Part shown: one piece after another, positions 1-12,200 of the stretch
How the letters are laid out: each line of letters opens with the position of its first letter
Position numbering within the stretch: the first letter of the stretch is position 1
Assembly: GCA_918807975.1 (NCBI GenBank)
Contig: OU964925.1
Coordinates: 2,022,798 to 2,086,797, forward strand
Length of the DNA stretch: 64,000 nt
From: Aplidium turbinatum
Taxonomy: Eukaryota; Chordata; Ascidiacea; Aplousobranchia; Polyclinidae
Reading direction: 5' to 3'
Translations under genes and position numbers: made by a program
Notes under the pieces: model-generated
The model's database searches: none
What the model saw: only the letters and a program-made list of their open reading frames with translations
Told to the model about the DNA's origin: nothing

Positions 1-84
1 TTATGAGAAAGTGTTTGCGTGGAAGACGAATCCAATTTTTGAAAATTGCACTCTCGCAAGCAAATTAGGCCTACAAGTAAAATC

Positions 85-135
85 ATAATCCTGGGGGAGG
101 GGGGTAAGTGCCCCTTTCCTGCCGACACCCATGAT
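85..135. repeat. Single end of a GGCGCC-type repeat family
   Basis: A G-rich run followed by TGCCGACACCCATGATCA matches the right end of the 10,100-12,521 element (GTCGGCGCCTATGATCA after a similar G-rich run). Only one end is visible; the other probably lies left of the window. The rest of 1-286 is AT-rich with nothing I can assign. Confidence 0.35.
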
Positions 136-1430
136 CACAATCGTTTTTAAAAGTTTTAATGCACTGTATCTTTTTGTGAGTGTTAATTACGTGTATATGC
201 TTCATAAATTGCATTTTACTTAGAGCAAATAATTACAACCGCGCTATGAAAATTTAAAATGCAATTTTGGGGCAGTTCCCCAAGTAGTTCAGGTCCTTAG
301 GGGAATCTTTAGGCTAAACGTGTTACACGTTGTTTTTTTGCATATTTTTGCAGTTGATCAACCCAACTTTGATTTTAGTGGGTGCCGCAACTTTTTGGGT
401 CACGTGATCACCCCCAAATCGGGGATTTCCCCAGAAATCACGTTTCAGCTCTTTTTACGTCATTTTTGTGCAATTACATATTCGATTTTTGTATATTTTA
501 ACTTAAAAAGCACATACTAATAAGTGAGACAAAATAAACACAAAATAATTTAATTGATGACGTCATTGTGACGTCATCAAATATTTTTTTTTGCTTTTTT
601 AACCTATTTTGGTCGTTTGCTGTTGGTTTTAGTTGGAGTACCGGTTACTAAAACCATTTCACAATTCCTAAAAGTAGTTTCGTCATGATTGCGTCTTTTA
701 TGACGTCATCATTATATTATTAAAACTAGACAACTTCAAATTCAGGAACCAAAGGTAAGTTTATTCCGAAAAAAGCGATCAAATACTCTCATTATTAGTT
801 TTGCAAATGCTTAAAATTTTACAATTGCAAGCAATAACAATAATTCCAGTACAGTATGACGCAATAACGACGTCATCAAGGGAATAACCAGAAGAGCAGC
901 TACCAGGGGTGAATTTCCCTTTTGGTCATGCCACTTTAAAATTTAAAATAATTATGTAGCCCTAATTATGATCTACAAATCCAATTAATACACGACCCCA
1001 GATGATGCAATGTCAGAGTCTTAACACTGTTAATTCAAGATGAAAAAACTAGCGGTTTTCGATGTTAAATTCCTACCATACGTAATTTGATATTAAAAAA
1101 AATCGTGTACGACAAGTTTTTTCAAGTTACAAGATAGAGTTTAGAAAGTCAAAAGCATTTCTTGAATGATGATTGTGGATTGGAGATGAAACGTCAATGT
1201 GGATTGAAGATGAAACATCAGAGAGGATTGGATATTTTGTGGTCGAATTGCATGTTTCGTACTCGCATGAACAAAGACTTGTGCATTTTATGGATTTTTT
1301 CTTACAGGGACATCGAGAGCCACAAGTAGACTGACAAAACGGAACAAGCTGATTTGCATCATTATGTTTCCAACCCCAAGCTAAAGGAGAAGGTAGTTGC
1401 TGAACATTTACGAGGCTTGATTTCCGTATT

Positions 1431-2186
1431 TCAGCTTGATGTCCGTATTTCAGCTTGATGTATCGCTCTGCGTGTATGTTGCATCAAAGCAGCTGACGTT
1501 GGTGGCAGCTTTTCAATAGTGCAACCATTGGTAAACATCATATAACGGCATTCGTCTACATCCGTGATAGTAGGACTATTGCCATAAAGAGCTATGACAT
1601 ACTTTTGTATGTCATTTATAGAACTAGGTGAGCTTGAGAAATTCAGAGAGTTAAATAAGCCACACATTGCGGTAAGATTAAGCATCCAACAATCCCAAGC
1701 CTTTTTTTCCGAAGACGAAACAGTATCACAGATTGTGATAGCATAAAACAAAGGTAAAGAAGCGCAAATCATCTGAGATTGAGGTGAAGATGAAACAATA
1801 TCATGGATTGGAATGAAGCGAGTTTTTTCTCCAACTCCAAATTCAACCCATAGTTTACAGATTTCTAACTTGTCAAAACACGAAATTGCAATAATTACCA
1901 CATCAGTATCTACTGTTTTGACTATGGCATCGGATTTTCCATGTTTCACATGGAGAAACATACGGGTGTCTGCCTCTTCGTGATCACATGGGGAAACATC
2001 AGACATGTCCAATGTTTGATTGTTAAGAGCTGTATCTAATGATGTTACAACAATCGTAAACAAGTTTGGATCGACTGAAGTTATCACAGCTTGTTGAACC
2101 AGTTGATATAACGCAGTTTTGTTGCTGTCATTTCCCAAAAACTCAGACCAGTTGAGAGGAAGACGAGTATTACTTGTGACAGCCAC
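1431..2186 (-). CDS. PIN/FEN-like (HEEADTR family) protein, C-terminal part
   Basis: A 251-residue frame. The recognisable core is HEEADTR, followed about 20 residues later by TVDTDVVIIAI. This acidic spacing resembles the E-A-D / D-T-D metal-binding motifs of FEN/XPG/Asteroid-type PIN nucleases. Near the C-terminus is LPPTSAALMQHTRRAIHQA. From memory, both motifs occur together in multicopy invertebrate proteins of unknown function. An N-terminal part is expected upstream but is not present in this orientation. Nuclease activity is inference from the motif only. The frame sits inside the long-TIR element, divergent from the plus-strand copy that starts near 2,300. Confidence 0.55.
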   Translation of the reverse strand: MAVTSNTRLPLNWSEFLGNDSNKTALYQLVQQAVITSVDPNLFTIVVTSLDTALNNQTLDMSDVSPCDHEEADTRMFLHVKHGKSDAIVKTVDTDVVIIAISCFDKLEICKLWVEFGVGEKTRFIPIHDIVSSSPQSQMICASLPLFYAITICDTVSSSEKKAWDCWMLNLTAMCGLFNSLNFSSSPSSINDIQKYVIALYGNSPTITDVDECRYMMFTNGCTIEKLPPTSAALMQHTRRAIHQAEIRTSS

Positions 2187-2299
2187 GTAACATCCAGACC
2201 CTGTTTCTTGCAGAAGATAAGCCTCAGATAGCTACTGCCATCACAGAACATGCCAGCAGTGTGATGTCAGCCGATTATGAAGTAGTGAAAGAATCTGCC

Positions 2300-3466
2300 T
2301 CGAAAACCGATCACTACATTCCTTGATGGAGGGTTCTTGTTGCATCGAGTGCCATGGAAACTGGAGACAGTTATGGGTCTATTGCACAGTCGTATGCAGA
2401 TTTTACCATTCGTCATTATCGCTTAGCAACGGTGGTCTTTGATGGATATGGTGGTCCGTCTATCAAAGACAATACCCATCAAAGACGCGGCATGAACGTC
2501 CACCCGGTTGTTCACTTTACTGTAGACACCCAGTTCATTGGAAAGAAGGAGCAGTTCTTGCCTCGAGCTTCCAACAAGGAAGGATTAATTTCTGCTCAAC
2601 TGAGGAATAGAAGCTGCAATGTGATGAACGCTCCAGGTGATGCAGATGTTGACATCGTCAAGACGGCAGATGGACAGCCCTCATCGACATAGTACGGCTT
2701 TAATTGGTGAAGACACGGACCTTTTAATATTGATACTACGCTATGCTGACACTGACCCAGACATTAAAGACCTCTACTTCCACTCCGAAAAGGCTTACGC
2801 AACCAAAATACACGACATCAACAAACTTAAAGCAATCATCGGACCAGACATAATTATGCTTACAGCTCCTCTTCATTCATGCATTCACCGGTTGTGATTC
2901 AACGTCAAGGATATTTGGTATCGGGAAGAAGACGCTTTCCAGAAACTAGTGAAAAGTCAACCAATAATCAAAGAATGTGCAAATTGCTTTATTCTCCCAA
3001 ATCAGACAGACCACATCATTAAGTATCTTGGAAACAAAGCTATGACCGTTATGTTTGGCAACGATGGCAGTAGTAACCTAGAAACACAGCGATACAATAC
3101 ATTGGTCAAGAAAATTAAAACAGCCAAATCCTTTGTTCACCCTGAACGCTTGCCACCTACATCATCCTTTACCAAATTCCACTGCCTCAGAGTTTACTAC
3201 CAGATTATGGTCAGGATGGGTAGGCTACTGACGATGGTATGGATGCTCTAGACTGGGGATGGAAAGTAGACAATAATCAGATGGTTCCAATCATGACGAA
3301 CATGAAAGCTGCCCTGGACAACCTACTGAAAGTGATCACTGCAATTGCGAATCGTGTTCACCTCACTGTAGTTGCCGGAGATATGTGCTACCATACCATG
3401 CTGGATGTGGACCATGCCAAACTGGTTCATGTGTCCATACAGCAGTCACATAATTACAGACGATGA
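2300..3466 (+). pseudogene. Second PIN/FEN-like family member, frameshifted
   Basis: Plus-strand family motifs occur in order but in several frames: LDGGFLLHRVPW (about 2,325), VVFDGYGGPSIKD (about 2,430), APGDADVDIVKTA (about 2,630), GEDTDLLILILRYAD (about 2,705), a region with Cys and NQTDH (2,970-3,020), ERLPPTSSFTKFH (about 3,150) and LDWGWK (about 3,245). GDAD followed by DTDLL again resembles a PIN/FEN active-site pattern. At least two frame changes separate the blocks, so this copy looks dead unless introns explain the shifts. It shares the LPPT motif with the minus-strand frame at 1,431-2,186, so the element carries two diverged copies head to head. Confidence 0.5.
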
Positions 3467-3661
3467 CATCGAGAGTCACAGCGATGAGCATTAGTAATAC
3501 TTGATCCATTTGCTTTCTTTACGCTGATTATGTCAAGAGTCTACATGACCACATCGTATGAGCTCTTTATGCCTGCTCAGTTAACCCAAATACATATAGA
3601 AATTTACCGGGTTTATTAATAAACAATACATTGTTATTGTACATTTTTAATTGTTTTGGCA

Positions 3662-4560
3662 GCCATCTTGGATTGCCATATTGAATTTATAGGCTATCAG
3701 ATAATTTAACAATTCTGAGAATGGTCTCATTGACTTCACAAGGTATAAAAACCTAGATATAGACACCAAAACTACACGTTTTGGTCATATGATAACCTAG
3801 TTATGGTCAATTTACTGTCATTTTAATGGTTTGGCAGCCATCTTGGATTGCCATATTGAATTTATAGGCTATCAGATGAATTAACAATTCTGAGAATGGT
3901 TTCATTGACTTTACAGGGTATAAAAACCTAGATATAGACACCAAAACTACATGTTTTGGTCATAGGATGACCTAGTTATGTTCAATTTACTATGTTATTT
4001 TAATGGTTTAGCGGCCATCTTGGATTGCCATATTGAATTTATAGGCTATCAGATGAATTAACAATTCTGAGAATGGTTTCATTGACTTTACAGGGTATAA
4101 AAACCTAGATATAGACACCAAAACTACATGTTTTGGTGATACGATGACCTAGTTATGGTCAATTTACTATGTTATTTTAATGGTTTAGCGGCCATCTTGG
4201 ATTGCCATGTTGAATTTATAGGCCATCAGATGATTTAACAATTCTGAGAATGGTTTCATTAACTTTACAGGGTATAAAAACCTAGATATAGACACCAAAA
4301 CTACATGTTTTGGTCATATGATGACCTAGTTATGGTCAATTTACTGTTATTTTAATAGTTTGGCGGCCATCTTGAATTTATAGGCTATCAGATAATTCAA
4401 CAATTCTGAGAATAGTCTCATTGACTTCACAGGGTATAAAAACCTAGATACAGACACCAAAACTACATGTTTTGGTCATATGATGGCCGAGTTATGGTCA
4501 ATTTACTGTTTTGTTCAATGGTTTAGCGGCCATCTTGAAAATAACCACTTTCCGGAAGTT
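3662..4560. repeat. Tandem array, about 175-bp unit, five copies plus a partial
   Basis: Units begin at GCCATCTTG near 3,662, 3,837, 4,014, 4,191, 4,366 and 4,529. Spacings are about 175, 177, 177, 175 and 163 bp. Each unit contains TATAAAAACCTAGATA, GACACCAAAACTAC and ACCTAGTTATGGTCAAT. Similar words (GATAGACACCAGAATTAG, GACCAAGTTATGG, GGCGGCCATTTTG) occur in the terminal repeats of the 22,056-25,696 element, so this is probably an amplified subterminal region of the same element class. Confidence 0.85.
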
Positions 4561-5012
4561 GGATTCCTTAAGATTTTGAATATGTTAGTACTGACACTCA
4601 ATACTAATCAAATCAGTTGAAACACCATTGGTAACGTATTGTAACCAAAAAAGTAACACCAACAACAAACAAGCGACTACAATAAGAAAAAAACAAGCAA
4701 AAAATTAATACATGACGTCACAATGACGTCATTAATAACATAATTTTGTGCGATTTTTATCTCGTGTATTTTGTAGTGGCAGTCAGTCCAAATGTAAAAA
4801 AATAACGTATCTAATTGCATAAAAATGCCGTGAAAAGAGCTCAAAATTGACTTGGGGGGAATCCCCGATTTGGGGGTGATCACGTGACCCAAAAAGTTGC
4901 GGCACCCACTAAAATTGAAGTTAGATTCATCAGCTACAAAAAAATGCAAAAAAACAACGTGTAACACGTTTAGCCTAAAGATGCTCATTTTTGCCCCTAA
5001 GGGCCTGAACTA

Positions 5013-5806
5013 AAGTCCGATTTTTGGAATCGTCGGTCTAACTACCAGACAAGCTTCTCGCAACCAAAACATGGTTGTTATCAAAAATGTCCGGGTCCAA
5101 TGTCACTTCTTACTCGCCTATCAGAGGACAATTCATTTTTTATGAAAAAGAGGACATATGGCAACCCTACCAGATCAGAAACTTTAAAAATCATAGAAGC
5201 CTGCAACAAAAACTATAGGTACTGTAAGTAATTGCGCAAAAACACTTACCATGGCGCCTTAGAGCTAACTATGGTTTGCAGATATCGGTAATGTCCTCAC
5301 GGAGGTTGACTCACCTTCTTGCAATTTTATGAGCACGCCGTTTATGGACAGTTACAAGAGAAATTTTGAGGGCAAGTTAAAGATTTGTGCTTAGAGCGCC
5401 CCCAATCAAATGAACCACGCTACCCCACTGGTAGTGCCTGACCAACAGGGGAAGTTTTAGGGGCCCGTTACCTTTCCAAGGGCAATTGATAAATCTCTCG
5501 ATGATCTTATTGGTACCGGACACAAATTATTCTTTCAACGTTCTTGCTGATGCTCAGAGCAGTTTGTTTCTCTATAACAAGCCTGCACCGGAAACAATAA
5601 ACCAAAGTTGTGAGGTAGTTGACCTATAAAAAGTAACTACGGTACTAACTATCTCTAGATTAAACTGCGCTTAAAAACTGAACGTTGTTGCGACTGTGGC
5701 TCAAAACGACTGTTGGAAGCTACGGCAGTGCAATTCCAAGTTTCCACTGTTGCGAGCGTGACCGCTGATACAGCCTACACTGTGCGCGGGACTAACCAGT
5801 ACAAGA
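5013..5806. other. Gene-free stretch with one hAT-like end
   Basis: Near 5,150-5,175 the sequence GGACATATGGCAACCCTACC resembles one tip of a common hAT-type repeat; no matching second end is visible. The remainder up to the helicase 3' region shows no gene or repeat I can support. Confidence 0.3.
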
Positions 5807-5812
5807 TTTATT
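5807..5812 (-). terminator. Candidate polyadenylation signal of the helicase gene
   Basis: AATAAA on the minus strand lies about 180 nt downstream of the helicase stop codon. Position and sequence fit a poly(A) signal; there is no transcript evidence. Confidence 0.45.
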
Positions 5813-5993
5813 AGACGGAAACTAACAAACATTATAAGATACCACCGATACCACAATCCCGATGGGAACCGGTGCTCGTGACAGGTAAGCTGTCGAACAG
5901 ACAAACATGAGCAGTAGCGACATCAATGACCGGAACCATATGGCTAAGGTCATACACGACTGAGTGGCAAGTCTGGGATCAAAACGGGATGTA

Positions 5994-6257
5994 TTAACGG
6001 CCGCCCCACTTTCTCTTCATCCCTCCTCCTCGACCCCTGCTTCCATCTCGTCTTCCAAAACTACTTGAACGTCCGTTGGATCTTCCACGAAAGCCTCCAG
6101 ACCTTCTACCAAAGCCTCCCGAGCGGCCACCAAAATCTCTGGATGATTCCAGCAGCAAAGGAAGAATTGTGGCAGGAGAAAGGCTGGTATCCCGAAGATC
6201 TTTCCATGAAGCTTCCACCTCTTCCATGCAGAAAGAGGGAAGATCAAACACCGCTCC
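5994..6257 (-). CDS. DDX21-like: Helicase last exon: end of GUCT and Gly/Arg/Ser tail
   Basis: 264 nt including the stop. Begins [20 protein letters not shown], then a repeated [18 protein letters not shown]-type tail ending KRKWGGR. This corresponds to the FRGQR-repeat C-terminus of DDX21, which binds RNA in that family. Confidence 0.92.
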   Translation of the reverse strand, partial: GAVFDLPSFCMEEVEASWKDLRDTSLSPATILPLLLESSRDFGGRSGGFGRRSGGFRGRSNGRSSSFGRRDGSRGRGGGMKRKWGGR

Positions 6258-9200
6258 CTGAAAGATTATTCAAATGGTTACTATAGCAACATGGACATAG
6301 TAACAAGCCACAATGGGTCCATCGTGACGTCAACAATACCTTTCCATCAGCTGTTAACCTAAGGTCCTGCATCAGGTTGCGAATCTTCAAACTGGTGCGT
6401 TCCTGGATGATGTTGTACACAAAAGCTGCGTATTCGATCTTGTGGTCGCATTGGAAATGCCAAGTCAGGCGATCCTTTAACAAAAAAGCAACTCATTAAT
6501 GATGCCATTCAGAGGAATCCATAACCCAATAGCCACACTTACTTTTTGGGACGTAAGCATTGAACGATGATGACGCTTAATACCTCCAGCCATGCACGCT
6601 AGAGACGCAGCGAGTGCTCCGAGGGCACCTGATGAAAAACAAAATCTGTTTCGATATTTGTGCGATAAAGCAGAACAAGCTCGGATTAGTTAGAACCCAG
6701 TAACGACCACTGGCTGAGCTCACGTTGGTCAACTCTTCAGAAACCATTGTTGGTGTTGAATAGCTTGCAATCGGTTGGCTGAATTTGTCTGTATGAACCT
6801 CTTTTATTTTGAAGTGAAATTGTTTGTAAACAAAAGTTAACTGAGAAGTGATGTTGCAGCGATCTTTTGCCGATCACAGTCATGGGCATGATCTTAAAAG
6901 CCAAGATCACTGAGAACTCGTACTGTGTAAAGTGATAACTGCTAATATTAAGCTACAGAAAGTATGACCATCAGTCGTCATCTCCGCATGTAGCAGATTG
7001 CGCATCAACATGGGTTATTTTGAGCCAACTCGCTCAGTGTCGCCAAGTTGAGTCCGGTCCATGAGTCGAAGAAATGTCGATTTGAAATCTCAATTTACTT
7101 TAATCAGTGTTACCATTTCAAAATTGAAAAAAAATCTTCTGTGTTAGTCATACAGAAGTAGACCTACAAACATACATTATGTTGATGTATGATAGAAAAT
7201 GATAACAAGTTTGTTCACATTGCTATTTTGTGAATTCTAAAAAATATGTGTTTTCTTTGACCCAATCTTTCAAGTTTTAAAAGTTTAGAGTAGTGGTTCC
7301 CAACCTTTTTGTTGTCACGGACCCCTTTGGACAAATTATTAAATCTGCAGACCCCTACCTACATTTTGCCTAAAACTCAAATATACTAGCCTATTGACTA
7401 TTGTAATAATTATGCTACTCAACTACTGTACTCTGTCATATTGCATTGCCGCTATGACTGCTGCGGCAAATATCAGGACAGTAGCTCAAATAAGAAAATG
7501 AATGAATTGCTCAAGAAATGTCAGCAGCAAGGCTGCGAAATTCGTGATTGAAAGGCATCTTTACCGGCCATTCAATATATATATATAATCGTCAAGAAAC
7601 TCATTATTGGAAAAATCCAGTCGATCTTATCTACTGTAGACTATTACTATCTTCCCTCCCAGCAGATACAGTGCCACTTTTCTTGACATTGTGCTTTAGT
7701 TTGATTTATTTATTTCGATAAAAAATTAACGAAACGAATCAATGGTCAGCAGTATTTGAATATTAAGGTGACCCAAAGTGCCACGCCGACACTTTTTCAA
7801 CGTAAGCAAATATAATAAGAGGGCTGTTGTTGCCTTTCCTGAACTAAACGACTGAATTGTGGTTGAGTTTTTGACAATGCAACACGCATGTCATCTTCAA
7901 CGTCCAGGCGATTTCGATGTTTAGTTTTTATTGTAACAAGAGCTGAGAATCCTGCCTCGCAAAGGTTAAGTGGTTATAAATGGTAACAAAACAATAATCG
8001 CTTGCTTTGCCAAGAATGGGTAGGTTAAAATTCGTCAAGGTAATCACGGACCCCCAAATGCTTTCTCACGGACCCCCAAGGGGTCCGCGAACCCCAGGTT
8101 GGGAACCACTGGTTCAGAGGGACGACAATGAAAAAAGTGCTCTGGTCGACTTTGGTCATGTAAAGTGGCTCAACACAGCAAATAAACTAGAGTTATACTA
8201 AGAATTGTTGTTTAGGGTTTGAGGATAAACACATTACATAAAAAAAAGATACATTCTCCTCGTTTTCTGAACTTCATTTTGTTTGAAGCGGTTTGTCTGA
8301 CCCGAGACTCCTGAATTGTTTTGTTAGCAGACAGCAATATAAAGTTACAGATATCAACATAACCACACAGATTGTCTAGGAAATAAGTAGATTACAGTGT
8401 GGTCCGCCTAAACAAGATTTTAAAATGATTGTTTCAATTATCATATACAGTACATAGATACCACTAACTGCAGACAGTGCACACCGCTTCGGCCTTCCAG
8501 CCTCCTCAGTGCAGTAGGTACACTGGGTAGTGGGTATGGCCACAGAGATTTATACCTCCATGTGACGTTTTCCCATTTGTGGAACATAAGCTCCAAAAAA
8601 TGGTACTACTGGTATAGGCTATATCGTGATATAGCCTATACCCGCAGGATATCAGCTAATTTACATCTACCTCACTGAAACAATAACTTTCCCGTTTGCA
8701 TGGGTATGGGAAGGTAAACACAAAAACCGCTTACCCAAATGAACTCTACAAATTATCGAAATAAAAGCCGTCGCTGGATTTAAGAAATCACCGAATCGGT
8801 TTTCTACCAAAAGACTGTCTCCGAATTGGAATCTCTGAAACGAGCATTCCGACTATCTGCACCATTCATGTTAGCAAACGCGCACTTTTTATAGATCGGA
8901 TTAAAGTTATTGCTATATTTTCTTTGAAAACAAAAAATTACAAGGCAATACTGTAATTGTTTATACACAAATCATTTGCCAATCCAGTAATTCTAATTGC
9001 CACCGATGTGGGATCATGTTCAACAGGAGAATATGTCGCTCTGAAACCAGCGCTAGGTTGGTAGTTTGCTGAGCAACAAACCGACTTTTTAATTTCTTTG
9101 ACTGAAATAATTCGCACAGGGTTCGTTATTCTGGAATCGGTTCACCATTCTAAAACATAAATTCTCAACTAACCACCCCAAAACTGTCCCCACCATTATT

Positions 9201-12200
9201 TCATAAGAACAACCTCACTGCAAGGGAAGTCTAGATATCAGTCACCTCTCTCTTGCCACCATGTAAGCAACATTACCCACCTCCGTCCCAGTCCGCCGCG
9301 ATTGACTTTGCCGGTTCCAGAAATTGATCGGCAACTTTCTTGTTGACAGACGACAAAGCTGTCTGGCAGTCGCTCATTGATGATTTCATTAAGTCCTGCA
9401 AAAATGCAAATGATACGTCATCAAGTTAAGACAATGTTCAGGCGAAGAAATGAGATTTAACTAAAACAGAATTTGAATAGCTGCTTTCGAATGATTCATA
9501 AACTATTTCTCTATAACTATAATTCAAACTTTATCAACAAAAAAGTTGTCAAATTCCAATCTGAGGTTTCTGTGATTTCATGGTCCAAGATTTTTCTCAA
9601 CAAAAAACATTTCGACTTCGTAGTGGATGTGACGCACCTGAGGCTGCGGGGGCGCAACTCGTTTGAACTGGATCCCGGCGGTTCTCTCCACTTTGGCTAT
9701 GACGTGATCTTCTTGTGGCTTATAGAAGCAAACGCAGGCCCCGGGCCGGCCAGCTCGTCCTGTTCGGCCAGAGCGATGGATGTACGACTCGATGTCCTGG
9801 TTTGATGGAAGGATACGTTGATACGAACATCAGAGCACTGCACCCACAGAACATCATGCATTGAAGGCTCCAATATGTGACGTTATACAATGAAACATAT
9901 ACATTCCAATATAAAAGCACAATGCATCGCTCGATGAAATTTGCGCGGTCAAGATGCTGACGTAACAAACCTGTGGTGGACTGGTTTGAATGACGAGGTC
10001 CACTTCGGGGATGTCAAGACCGCGAGCAGCGACGTTGGTGGCCACCAAACAACGAACAGTTCCTCCACGAAACGCCTGAAACAACGCATCGTCACAAACA
10101 TAGGCGCCGGGTTTTGAAAATTGCCGGGGGGGGGGGGGGGGGCAAACTTTCTAGTCGACTGATTATTTATACATTCAAAATGCTGATGTTTGTTTGTCAG
10201 CATTGATGTTTGTTTGCGTCTATCTGCCATTGTATATCACCAAGCTTTATAATGTAGGCTCAGGCCTCGAAAAGTCACAGCATGTGATGTCCGCGGGAAG
10301 TACCATCTAGATCGGTCATATTTGTCCGCCGAGAAATAACACAGGAACTAGCGATACAAATCGTCATTGCATAGCACGAACAATTGTTGCGATAATATGT
10401 TTTCCAGCGCATTCTAGCGCTCATCTAGAAAATGTGAATACTGTATCCCTTAGCTTCCATTCAAGGAGAAAAACTTTCGAGTTTTACGTTGCTTCAACGA
10501 TTGATGACATTGAATCAGCATAACAAAGGTGAATTATTCGCTAAGAATCGATAGGAGTAGGCTACAGGTAGGGATGGGCAAAATAGAATAATTAGCTATT
10601 CTAGAATTATTCTAGAATAATTTTTCTAATTTAGAATTTCGAATACCTATTCTAGAATAATTTATTTTAATGTCAGAAAATGCCAAAAAGCTTTGTTTTT
10701 ATTCTGGTTTTATTGAAGACACATCATGGAAAAGTGGCAACAAAACGAAAAACAACAGTAACTGCCCAGGAGAGCAAGTCTTTGTTAATTGTTACAGTGA
10801 AGAATGTTTAAAGCTTCTAAATGTTCTCCAGCTATCTGAGCCGTAATCGCAGTTTTGATGCTGTTAATCCCGCACTCGCGAAGGATCTTTGTGAGGATGC
10901 AGGAGTGGCTAAATACTTCCTCTCAAGATCAAACAACAGCGGGAACTTTTCTTAATTTTTGTTCCACTATTCAATTGCATCTCTGTTTTTCACTTTTGCC
11001 TAAAGATACGATCGGATTTCTTCGGCAGCTGAAAGCTGTTCGTTGTCATCATTACTTGATGCTGAAGTATTTGTCACTTCACCGGAGCGCCATAGATCAA
11101 TCTATATTGGATTGCTGCATTGTTGTGGAACTTCCGATGTTAGGCGTAGCGGTAGCCTCACCCAGAGTTGAATTGCGTTTCATGTTTAGTACGATGAAAA
11201 TAGATGCAAATCCACAGCACAACGGTCTTTCGACGTCCACAAACCGCACTGGTAATGGGAGCTGGCTAGCCGTTTTCGCTAGAGCGAATAGCTATCGCTG
11301 AGCCGAAAGTAATTGATCGGCGAAAAATCGATAAAAAATTTTGGTAGTTGGAAAAGGGGATAGTTTCATTTCGGTTTGGAAAATTCGATTCGAAATGTGA
11401 TTTCAATTCGAATAATTAGATATTCGGATTGCAACTATTCGAAATTCTATATTGCCCATCCCTAGCTACAGGTACTTCTACAGTACACTAATCACGCGCA
11501 ACTTAGTTCACGTTTTACGTCACAATGTCTGGCTTTGATCTCCGAGTAATAATGATACGGCAAGGTTGGTTACTAAATTAGATTATACGAGTAGGCTATT
11601 ACAGCAAGATGCAACAAAATTTGTTAAGTTTTGGTATTACAGTGAGTCAGTAAGAAAGAAAAGACCCAAGGAAAGCTCACTTTCGCTCACATGACACGCA
11701 AAAATAAACTTAAAGAAAAAAGCCTGTGAAACTTTGCACAGCAGAAAATAGTAGCGTTGGTGTAGAAATTTTCCGACTCCTGTCCAGAGCATTGTGACGC
11801 AACAAGCCACACGACCTCGTTCGGTGGAAGTTAATCAGTTATGTGACGTATTGACCAGCTACACGGCGCTTTGACTCTTCAAGCGCAAGTCGTTGGTCTG
11901 ATGAAAGCCTTTCAGAGTGACTTTACTGATTTTTTAAAAAGCCTTCTAAAACCGTAGTTATAGTTCTGAAATGGCGAAGAATTATTATCAAAATGAAGTG
12001 ATTACACTGATTAAGCATGACGATCGACGGCTAAAACTGGTGTGTCCGCCGTGAGACTTAATTTGTCCGCCAAGATAGCTGCTCAGACCGGACGGCGGAC
12101 ACGTTTGTCCGCCGTCAACAAAAGCGAATTTCGAGGCCTGTAGACTACTTCGAATTATATGCTGGTCACTTTGAACTTTAGCTCTTAATACGCGTAGATA

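Larger units (their letters stand above)
287..5010. mobile_element. Long-TIR DNA element with PIN/FEN-like genes
   Basis: The left end (about 287-590) and right end (about 4,705-5,010) are inverted copies of each other. They share GTTCAGG at the tips, a CACGTGATCACCCCCAAATC-type block and a CGTCA-rich inner block. Each tip is flanked by TA, so a TA target duplication is possible but, at 2 bp, weak. Inside are two divergently oriented reading-frame groups of one protein family and a 175-bp tandem array. The layout is a self-contained DNA transposon about 4.7 kb long. I cannot place it in a named superfamily. A related arrangement occurs at 22,056-25,696. Confidence 0.7.

Noticed and set aside
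5701-5904. Short minus-strand frame downstream of the helicase stop
   Set aside because: Lies in the probable 3' UTR and shows no family similarity.
6065-6286. Plus-strand open frames over the last helicase exon
   Set aside because: They are the antisense of a conserved coding exon on the minus strand and have no recognisable domain.
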